32,653 nt of DNA from NCBI GenBank assembly GCA_030523205.1, contig JAUNJD010000009.1:1-32653 (forward strand). Reading direction: 5' to 3'. The position numbers were made by a program, and so were the translations under genes. The notes beneath the pieces were generated by a model. That model worked only from the letters and a program-made list of their open reading frames with translations. It was not told the origin of the DNA and searched no databases. Source of the DNA: Bacteroides sp. Its GTDB lineage: Bacteria > Bacteroidota > Bacteroidia > Bacteroidales > Bacteroidaceae. Positions 26,583-32,653 of this stretch are shown here, in pieces (the stretch's first letter is position 1; every line of letters begins with the position of its first letter).

Positions 26583-27446
26583 TCAGTCATCGAAGACCAG
26601 TCCTTCCCTCAACCATTTCTCCAATTCGCCGGTCCACTGACGTTTGTAGATGAAGTTGTCGCGGAATCCCCAGCCGTGTCCTCCCGTAGGATAGACGTGC
26701 ATGGAGGCGCGGACTTTCTGATTGCGCAAGGCCAGGAAGTAGTTGATGCCGTTGACGGGAGGCACGGCACCATCATCGGCCGAGAGCATGATGAACGCCT
26801 GAGGAGTGTTGGCCGTCACTCTGGTTTCGAGGGAATACTTTTGCTTCAGTTCCTCCGTAGGATTCGCTCCCAGCAGGTTGCTTCGTGACCCTCCATGAGT
26901 GGCCTCCTGCATCGTGATGACGGGATAGAACAACACCTGAAAGTCGGGGCGGGTCTCGTCGCTGCTGTAAAGCGTGGCAAGCGAAGCGGCCAGATGTCCG
27001 CCGGCTGATGCACCCATAATGCCTACACGGTTGGGATTGATTTTCCATTCTTCGGCGTGTTGGCGTACCAGGCGAATAGCCTGTTCGGCATCCGAAAGCG
27101 GAACGTCATAATGTCCGTTAGGCATACGGTACTTCAGCACTACGTACGTAATGCCCTGTGCCATGAACCACGATGCCATATCGTGTCCCTCATGGTTCAT
27201 GGCAAGGCGGGCATAACCACCACCCGGACACATCACAATCGTCATGCCGTTCGGGCGTGCCGGACGGTAGACGGTGATGGAGGGGTTGGTGACATTGGCT
27301 ACCCGACCACCTTCCAGATCCTCTTGTGCGCCGGTCAAGCCATTCGTATTAGGGGCACCGTCGGGCCACAAGGGCAGCTCGACGGGCTTTTGTGCAAACA
27401 ACATAGTCGTAACAAATAAAAATGATATCATTAATATCTTTCTCAT
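26583..27446 (-). CDS. Secreted alpha/beta-hydrolase, carbohydrate-esterase-like
   Basis: 287 residues with a signal peptide (1-18, ending LFAQ). The fold signature is clear: oxyanion segment CPGGGYARLAMNHEG (73-87), nucleophile S147 in GIMGASAGGHLAAS, an Asp in LSADDGAVPP (224 or 225) and H257 in YPTGGHGWGF. This group includes acetyl-xylan and related esterases that deacetylate plant glycans. Gene order with the GH2 enzyme supports joint action on a substituted galactoside or hemicellulose fragment; that is inference, as no SusC/SusD pair is in the window. Confidence 0.9.
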   Translation of the reverse strand: MRKILMISFLFVTTMLFAQKPVELPLWPDGAPNTNGLTGAQEDLEGGRVANVTNPSITVYRPARPNGMTIVMCPGGGYARLAMNHEGHDMASWFMAQGITYVVLKYRMPNGHYDVPLSDAEQAIRLVRQHAEEWKINPNRVGIMGASAGGHLAASLATLYSSDETRPDFQVLFYPVITMQEATHGGSRSNLLGANPTEELKQKYSLETRVTANTPQAFIMLSADDGAVPPVNGINYFLALRNQKVRASMHVYPTGGHGWGFRDNFIYKRQWTGELEKWLREGLVFDD

Positions 27447-27484
27447 GGCAACGATAAGATTATAAGTTTTGAATTATTCTATTC

Positions 27485-27516
27485 GGATAATCATTATCCA
27501 TTACAATTGTCCATTA
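27485..27516. repeat. TAATGGATAATG-type element at the OPT stop codon
   Basis: On the minus strand the OPT stop codon TAA (27516-27514) starts TAATGGACAATTG, followed by TAATGGATAATG (27503-27492) and the 15-base palindrome GGATAATCATTATCC (27485-27499). Related elements lie at 4005-4017 and 7375-7387. Confidence 0.7.
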
Positions 27517-29502
27517 CTTCACCTTCATGGATGCCTTCACGAAATAGTATATCAGGATGGCGTAGGCCACCAGTGCCAATACTTCCGACCAAACATTGTT
27601 GAGCCAAGCATCGTTCACCAGATTGATGCCACCGAAGCGCATCGCTGCACTGACTACTCCCATCAGCGCACCGCCGGCAATGAAGCCTGAGGCCAACAGC
27701 GTACCCTTTTCGCCACGTTCGGCATTGAGGGTAGCATCCTTACTGCGACTTGTTACATACCAGTTGATGGCTCCGCCTACAATCAGCGGAATGTTCAGTT
27801 GTAAGGGAATGAACATACCTAAAGCAAAGGCCAGTGCAGGAACCTTGCAGAATGTCAGCACAATGGCTAGTACGGCACCGATGCCGTAGAGCAACCAAGG
27901 AGCAGCCACACCGCTCATCAGAGGCTTGATGACGGCAGCCATTGCATTGGCCTGCGGAGCAGACAGGTCACCGCTGGTGAAACCGTACGTCTGGTTCAGA
28001 ATAATCATCACAAAGCCTACGGTAGCGGCGGAGACCGTTGTGCCGAGGAATTTCCAGCCTTCCTGCTTCACGGGTGTGCTACCCAGCCAATAGCCAATCT
28101 TCAGGTCGGTGATAAAACCACCCGCCATGGACAAGGCCGTACATACCACGCCACCCATTACCAAGGCTGCTACCATGCCTCCGGGGCCTTTCAAGCCGAC
28201 GGCCACCATGACCACTGATGCCAGAATCAGCGTCATCAGCGTCATACCCGAAACCGGATTCGTTCCTACAATGGCAATGGCATTGGCAGCTACGGTAGTA
28301 AACAGGAACGAGATGACGGCTACCAGCAGAATGGCTACCACTGTGTGTAGCAGATTGCCCTGCATCACGTCGAAGTAGAAGAACAGGAAGATAAGAACCA
28401 ACGTAAGGATGGAGCCTATGGCGATAATCTTCATGGAGAGGTCGCGTTGCGTGCGCTTCACCGCAGCCGTACTGCTCTTGCCGCTCATCTCCTTGGCTGC
28501 CAGTCCGACAGCGCTCTTGATGATGCTCCACGACTTGATGATGCCGATGATGCCTGCCATGGCGATGCCACCTATACCGATGCTCTTGGCATAGTAGGTG
28601 AAAATCTCTTCGGGCGACATACTTCCTACGGTAGCCGTAATCTCCGGATTCCATTGGTTCAGCACATCGTTACCCCAGATGACAGCCATGGCCGGAATAA
28701 TGATCCACCAGACGGCCAATGAACCGGCACAAATGATGGCGGCATACTTCAGTCCCACGATGTAGCCCAAGCCTAGCACGGCGGCTCCCGTATTCACCTT
28801 GAACACCAGCTTGGCTTTGTCAGCCAGCATTTCGCCAACGCCGCATACACGGGTCGTGAAGTTCTCGTTCCACCAGCCGAAGGTAGCCACGATAAAGTCG
28901 TAAAGACCACCGATGACACCGGCTATCAGCAAAGGCTTGGCCTGACTTCCGCCTTTCTCGCCCGAAACGAGCACCTGCGTAGTGGCCGTGGCTTCGGGGA
29001 AGGGATACTTGCCGTGCATATCGCTGACGAAGTATTTGCGGAACGGTATCAGGAAAAGGATGCCCAGAATACCTCCCAGCAGCGAACTGATGAACACTTG
29101 CAGGAAGGTGACGGTGATTTCCTTGGGATAAGCCTCTTGCAGGATGTAGAGGGCTGGTAGGGTGAAAATGGCACCGGCTACGATAACACCCGAACTGGCA
29201 CCGATGGACTGGATGATGATGTTTTCGCCCAATGCATGTTTGCGCTTAGCCGCGCCGGACACTCCGACGGCAATGATGGCAATGGGGATGGCTGCCTCGA
29301 ACACTTGTCCCACTTTCAACCCCAAATAGGCTGCTGCTGCCGAGAAAAGTATTGCCATGGCAATACCCCATGATACCGACCAGAAGTTGACCTCCGGATA
29401 TTTCTTATCAGGGCTCATCAAGGGGTTATAGACTTCTCCCGGCTTGAGTTCGCGGAACGCATTTTCGGGCAAACCAACCGGTTTTTCTTCTTCTTGTTTC
29501 AT
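27514..29502 (-). CDS. OPT-family oligopeptide transporter
   Basis: 662 residues with about 15 hydrophobic segments. Family features: NFWSVSWGIAMAILFSAAAAYLGLKVGQVFEAAIP at the first helices, ALGENIIIQSIGASSGVIVAG, GKYPFPEATATTQVLVSGEKGG and GNDVLNQWNPEITATVGSMS. Prokaryotic OPT proteins are proton-coupled inner-membrane importers of small peptides or metal chelates. The short soluble N-terminus (LKPGEVYNPLMSPDKKYPEVN) is typical of the bacterial branch. A terminator separates it from the DUF1573 gene upstream. Confidence 0.94.
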   Translation of the reverse strand: MKQEEEKPVGLPENAFRELKPGEVYNPLMSPDKKYPEVNFWSVSWGIAMAILFSAAAAYLGLKVGQVFEAAIPIAIIAVGVSGAAKRKHALGENIIIQSIGASSGVIVAGAIFTLPALYILQEAYPKEITVTFLQVFISSLLGGILGILFLIPFRKYFVSDMHGKYPFPEATATTQVLVSGEKGGSQAKPLLIAGVIGGLYDFIVATFGWWNENFTTRVCGVGEMLADKAKLVFKVNTGAAVLGLGYIVGLKYAAIICAGSLAVWWIIIPAMAVIWGNDVLNQWNPEITATVGSMSPEEIFTYYAKSIGIGGIAMAGIIGIIKSWSIIKSAVGLAAKEMSGKSSTAAVKRTQRDLSMKIIAIGSILTLVLIFLFFYFDVMQGNLLHTVVAILLVAVISFLFTTVAANAIAIVGTNPVSGMTLMTLILASVVMVAVGLKGPGGMVAALVMGGVVCTALSMAGGFITDLKIGYWLGSTPVKQEGWKFLGTTVSAATVGFVMIILNQTYGFTSGDLSAPQANAMAAVIKPLMSGVAAPWLLYGIGAVLAIVLTFCKVPALAFALGMFIPLQLNIPLIVGGAINWYVTSRSKDATLNAERGEKGTLLASGFIAGGALMGVVSAAMRFGGINLVNDAWLNNVWSEVLALVAYAILIYYFVKASMKVK

Positions 29503-29549
29503 GATTCAGTAAGTTTGATGTTTTAATTGGGTTCAAAGAAAGCAAAAAA

Positions 29550-29575
29550 AAAGGAGAATTGAAAGATTCTCCTTT
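29550..29575 (-). terminator. Rho-independent terminator of the DUF1573 gene
   Basis: AAAGGAGAAT and ATTCTCCTTT (29550-29559, 29566-29575) form a 10-bp stem with loop TGAAAG. On the minus strand a long T-run follows (complement of 29543-29550). It lies between DUF1573 and the OPT gene. Confidence 0.9.
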
Positions 29576-29596
29576 ATTCTGTTTTCAAAAAGTTGC

Positions 29597-29989
29597 TTAT
29601 TTTGCATCTTTTGCTGTCATTTCCCCTTCAATGAAAAGTCTCATCAACTCAGTTTTGGCATTTGTGCGCAATGTGATGGACTTTTTGAAGTGTCCGGGAT
29701 ACCGTCCTGTTCCGTTGTAAGTCACCTTGATGGTTCCGGTCTTTCCCGGAAGAACCGGCTCCTGTGTATATTCGGGAACCGTGCAGCCGCAGGACGCTAC
29801 AGCCTGATGAATCACCAGCGGAGCATCACCTACGTTGGTAAATGTGAAAACACAGCTAACCACCGGATCGCTCTCGGAGAACGTACCGAAGTCATGCGAA
29901 GTCTTGTCGAACTTAATATCTGCCCCTTGTGCAGAAGCGTAGGTAATGCTCAGGACAAGCATAAGCATATACAATGTAAGTCTCTTCAT
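29597..29989 (-). CDS. DUF1573 domain secreted protein
   Basis: 130 residues with a signal peptide (about 1-20, ending ASAQG). The body is one DUF1573 immunoglobulin-like domain: FDKTSHDFGTFSESDPVVSCVFTFTNVGDAPL, the conserved SCGCTVPEY cysteine motif, then KVTYNGTGRYPGHFKKSI and the TLRTNA strand. Such proteins are abundant in Bacteroidales and of unknown function; the domain may bind other surface or periplasmic proteins. Monocistronic by its own -7 box and terminator. Confidence 0.93.
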   Translation of the reverse strand: MKRLTLYMLMLVLSITYASAQGADIKFDKTSHDFGTFSESDPVVSCVFTFTNVGDAPLVIHQAVASCGCTVPEYTQEPVLPGKTGTIKVTYNGTGRYPGHFKKSITLRTNAKTELMRLFIEGEMTAKDAK

Positions 29990-30020
29990 CTTTGTCTACA
30001 TTTTGAGTTTATTACGGCGG

Positions 30021-30028
30021 CAAAGTTA
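30021..30028 (-). promoter_or_regulatory. -7 box TAACTTTG of the DUF1573 gene
   Basis: Exact TAnnTTTG match on the minus strand, 31 bases before the start at 29989, followed by CCGCCGTAATAAAC as the likely leader. The rest of 30029-30264 shows no gene. Confidence 0.6.
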
Positions 30029-30264
30029 CATCTTTTTCAGTAAACACTTACTTATTGTATGCGAAATAGTATTAAAATGAGCAGAACGACCTTCTTGCTG
30101 CCCGTTGCGCATCCGATGATGCTCCGTACTTGCTTCATTCTTTTTTCCCTTCCATCGGGAGCGGGGTTTGTGGAGAGCTGATACATGGTTGATAGGATGC
30201 AAATGCGATTCGGATATGGCTTTCCGAAGGAGGATCGGATAGAAAGAAGAATTGATAAAATGCT

Positions 30265-30756
30265 TTACAATATTTCTCGTGCAATCCATGCGCATGCTTC
30301 GGCATCGGCCAATGCGTGATGATGATTCTTCAGCTGAAAACCGCATAGGGAAGCGATGGTGTGCAGCTGATGATTGGCGGCCCGAGGAAAAGCACGACGC
30401 GAGGCGATGCAGGTGCAATGAAACTCGTAGTCGGGATAATCCATCCGGTAGCAGCGGAATACGGCTTTCAGGCAACTTTCGTCGAACGATTTGTTGTGAG
30501 CCACGAGGGGAAGTCCTTCTATCATAGGGGCTACTTGAGCCCAAACGTAGGGGAAGACAGGAGCGTTGTCTGTTTGCAGACGGGTAAGGCCGTGTACTTG
30601 CGTGCACCAATAGGTGTAGTAATTGGGTTCGGGTTGGATGAGGGAATAGAAAGTGTCGGTTATCTCCCCATTGCGCACAATGACGATGCCCACGCTGCAC
30701 ACACTGCTGCGTTGGCTGTTGGCGGTCTCAAAATCAATGGCTGCAAAATCTTTCAT
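30265..30756 (-). CDS. DnaQ-like 3'-5' exonuclease (DEDDh)
   Basis: 163 residues, exonuclease domain only. The DEDDh residues are visible: D8 and E10 in FAAIDFETANSQ, D92 in AHNKSFDESCL, and H146/H147 with D151 in NHHHALADAEACA. A WCTQVHGLT stretch (50-58) is typical of the group. Stand-alone DnaQ-like proteins trim single strands in DNA or RNA; this size suggests a helper or repair exonuclease rather than the Pol III epsilon subunit, since no clamp-binding or polymerase-binding tail is seen. Confidence 0.9.
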   Translation of the reverse strand: MKDFAAIDFETANSQRSSVCSVGIVIVRNGEITDTFYSLIQPEPNYYTYWCTQVHGLTRLQTDNAPVFPYVWAQVAPMIEGLPLVAHNKSFDESCLKAVFRCYRMDYPDYEFHCTCIASRRAFPRAANHQLHTIASLCGFQLKNHHHALADAEACAWIAREIL

Positions 30757-30782
30757 ACGTCATGAGTTTATCAATGCGTCTG

Positions 30783-30813
30783 CAAAGATACGACTATGCC
30801 GGGTAAAAACAAG
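30783..30813 (-). promoter_or_regulatory. Exonuclease promoter
   Basis: On the minus strand CTTG (30813-30810) and TATCTTTG (30790-30783) are 19 bases apart, a good Bacteroides-type pair. The ATG is at 30756. Confidence 0.7.
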
Positions 30814-30985
30814 GCATAGATTGGAGGAATAATACAAGGATGAGATAGCATTGAATTGATAAAATTGTTGACATCGAGCGGGAATAGCTCACAGACTTAT
30901 ACTGGGTTTTAGGCGAATAACCGTTTTCTTGAAGACGTATAAACAAAAATTTGCATAAAAATTCTATATTTTTATCATTTCGATA

Positions 30986-31016
30986 GTTGATAATCCGTAA
31001 ACTTTTTCTAATTTTG
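30986..31016 (+). promoter_or_regulatory. Promoter of the zinc-ribbon gene
   Basis: GTTG (30986-30989) and TAATTTTG (31009-31016) are 19 bases apart, as for dnaB. The coding start at 31144 lies about 120 bases downstream, so the leader is long. The stretch 30814-31143 otherwise holds no supported gene. Confidence 0.7.
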
Positions 31017-31143
31017 CGATGTTAGTTTAAAGAAACTGACGATTTGATTGTTTTTATGATGAAAGTGTATTTATTGAATGCTGTCTGGCAACTATGGGCA
31101 GTATGGATAAATGAAAAAAATAATAACCTAAAACTTACACAAA

Positions 31144-31419
31144 ATGGCACTTATTCATTGTCAAGATTGCGATATGCAGATTTCAAGTCATGCAAGCAAT
31201 TGTCCGTTCTGCGGAAATTCTCAAACTGATGGTCAGGCTCGCAATAAGGAGCTTCGTTTCGGCTATCTGATTACCGGATTTTTGTTACCGTTTATCGGTA
31301 TAGTTCTGTGCTGCATTTTTAGGAGAAAAAATGAAGGCATTGCACGCTCGGCCTTAATCGGAACATTGATGAGTGTCGTTTACATCACATTGATATATCT
31401 CCAGTTTTTGGAGATGTAA
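31144..31419 (+). CDS. Small zinc-ribbon membrane protein
   Basis: 91 residues. The N-terminus has two CxxC pairs (C6/C9 in HCQDCDM and C20/C23 in NCPFCGN), a zinc ribbon. Two hydrophobic segments follow, about 39-59 (YLITGFLLPFIGIVLCCIF) and 70-88 (ALIGTLMSVVYITLIYLQF). It is likely an inner-membrane protein with a cytoplasmic zinc ribbon. Function unknown; similar zinc-ribbon/membrane fusions occur widely. A long leader precedes it. Confidence 0.75.
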   Translation: MALIHCQDCDMQISSHASNCPFCGNSQTDGQARNKELRFGYLITGFLLPFIGIVLCCIFRRKNEGIARSALIGTLMSVVYITLIYLQFLEM

Positions 31420-31471
31420 CGTCGCAGACATTCCTCAACCGTGTTCCGATAAAGCACCGATTTCGCTTCTT

Positions 31472-32587
31472 TTATTTGATGATTCCCGCGGGATATTGCA
31501 TGGTGACGCAATGCAGCGAACCGTGCTGTTTGATTAATGCCCTGCAATCGATACCTATCACTTCGTACTTGGGGAAGGCTTGTTGCAGAACTTCCTTGGC
31601 GCGTGCATCGTTCGCGGGTTGTCGATAGGTGGGGTAGAGCACAGCTTCGTTCATAATCAGGAAGTTGGCGTACGTGGCGGGCAGGCGTTCTCCGTCTTCA
31701 ACGATTTTGTCGGGCATGGGCAATGCAAGCAGGCGGTAAGGTTCGTCCTTCAGTGTGCGGAAAGTCCTCAGCTGCTCTTCCATCAGGCGGAGTGCTTCGT
31801 AATGTTCGTCGTTCTCATCGGTGCATTGCACATAGGCAATGGTGCTGGGTGAGCAGAAGCGGGCAAGCGTATCGATGTGGCTGTCCGTGTCGTCTCCGGC
31901 AAGGTAGCCGTGATCCAGCCAAAGGACACGTTGCAGGTGGAAGACGGACCGTAGATATTCCTCAATCTCCACTTGGTTCATTTGTCCGTTTCGATTGGGC
32001 GAAAGCAGGCACTCGGAGGTGGTGAGCAGCGTGCCCATGCCGTCGCTCTCGATGGAACCTCCTTCCAGCACAAAGCCCAGTCGGTTGACATACCTGCCTT
32101 TCAGCGCCTTGGCTTCGACGGCTTGGTGGGTAATCAGATTATCCTTGTCGGAGGCAAACTTCAATCCCCAACCATTGAACTTAAAGTCGAGTAAGGATGG
32201 ACCATCTACATCTTGCAGGGTGATGGCTCCATGGTCGCGTGCCCACGTGTCGTTGGTGTTGCACGTCAGGAAGCGTACATTCTCCATATTGACGCTGGCA
32301 GAAATCTGCTCTTTTACTTCTTCCGGATAGGGTGTGACAATGAGCAGCTTTTCCCGTTGGGCTATTTCGCGGGCAATGTCGATGAAACAGCGTTGCACCT
32401 CGTCGAGCATATAGGCCCAGTCGGTGCCCGCATGAGGCCAAGTCAACTGTATGCCGCTTTGCAAAGCCCATTCGGCGGGCAAGTAGGGGGCATAGGTTTC
32501 TATCTGTATGCCGATGTTTTTTCCAAACTGAATCTGGTAATCTTTCTCAGAAGCACCTCCACCGGGGAGGCTGACTATAATTCCCAT
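31472..32587 (-). CDS. Agmatine/peptidylarginine deiminase family protein
   Basis: 371 residues. Family motifs: LPAEWALQSGIQLTWPHAGTDWAY, NTNDTWARDHGAITL, FVLEGGSIESDGMGTLL, DDTDSHIDTLARF and the catalytic C360 in HGSLHCVTMQYPAG. It should hydrolyse the guanidinium group of agmatine to N-carbamoylputrescine, or of a related arginine derivative, as part of polyamine synthesis. The predicted N-terminus carries about 35 extra residues before LPAEW, where most relatives begin; no in-frame ATG lies between, so the start at 32587 is kept with reservation. The usual amidase partner could lie beyond the window end. Confidence 0.88.
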   Translation of the reverse strand: MGIIVSLPGGGASEKDYQIQFGKNIGIQIETYAPYLPAEWALQSGIQLTWPHAGTDWAYMLDEVQRCFIDIAREIAQREKLLIVTPYPEEVKEQISASVNMENVRFLTCNTNDTWARDHGAITLQDVDGPSLLDFKFNGWGLKFASDKDNLITHQAVEAKALKGRYVNRLGFVLEGGSIESDGMGTLLTTSECLLSPNRNGQMNQVEIEEYLRSVFHLQRVLWLDHGYLAGDDTDSHIDTLARFCSPSTIAYVQCTDENDEHYEALRLMEEQLRTFRTLKDEPYRLLALPMPDKIVEDGERLPATYANFLIMNEAVLYPTYRQPANDARAKEVLQQAFPKYEVIGIDCRALIKQHGSLHCVTMQYPAGIIK

Positions 32588-32653
32588 ACTATTATCGTTT
32601 GTTTAAGTTATAGTTTATTGGTTCTTACATTCAGGGCTTTGTAGCAGTGCATC
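32588..32653. other. Window end, possible gene end on the minus strand
   Basis: On the minus strand the first bases read ALLQSPECKNQ then TAA, which could be the C-terminus of an upstream gene, but 66 bases are too few to assign it. Confidence 0.25.

Noticed and set aside
31044..31229. Possible leader peptide with three nearby Trp (WQLWAVW) before the zinc-ribbon gene, suggesting attenuation
   Set aside because: The downstream gene has no link to tryptophan, the frame overlaps its coding region, and no alternative hairpins were seen.

Overview
The window looks like a chromosomal segment of a gut Bacteroidales bacterium, most likely Bacteroides or a close relative. Evidence: fimbrillin-type lipoproteins, an HU-HIG protein, a secreted GH2 beta-galactosidase, DUF1573, DUF1460 and DUF5686 proteins, and several Bacteroides-type -7 boxes (TAnnTTTG) upstream of genes. 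No rRNA, tRNA, CRISPR array or intact insertion sequence was found. The species cannot be named from the sequence alone.

Region 1 (1-8.0 kb) is a surface-protein cluster on the + strand. It holds four fimbrillin-like lipoproteins. The first is split by a frameshift near 1163, which separates its lipoprotein head from a tail of six 90-bp repeats. A YhcG/DUF1016 PD-(D/E)XK nuclease gene sits inside the cluster, and an HU-HIG DNA-binding protein closes it.

Region 2 (8.0-10.65 kb) is a small accessory island. It contains a VapBC-like module whose toxin is reduced to a stub, a KilA-N gene, and a second intact VapBC-like module whose leader and antitoxin head are nearly identical to the first. A frameshifted remnant of a PDDEXK/Rpn-type transposase-nuclease follows. 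Strong hairpins separate the units.

Region 3 (10.69-18.84 kb) is the most interesting part: a co-directional run of eight genes for a GNAT-like protein, a ketosynthase, an acyl carrier protein, two different hot-dog dehydratase-like proteins, a CrtI/RetSat-like FAD oxidoreductase, a 4HBT thioesterase and a DUF5686 outer-membrane protein. It reads as a compact dedicated acyl-chain (polyene or modified fatty acid) pathway with a possible cell-envelope destination. The product is not identifiable from sequence.

Region 4 (18.8-32.65 kb) is mostly housekeeping and catabolic: ispE (-) divergent from dnaB (+), then a minus-strand stretch with a Tat-type flavodoxin-like reductase, a DUF1460 amidase-like protein, GH2 beta-galactosidase, an alpha/beta-hydrolase, an OPT oligopeptide transporter, DUF1573 and a DEDDh exonuclease. 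A small zinc-ribbon membrane protein (+) and an agmatine/peptidylarginine deiminase (-) end the window.
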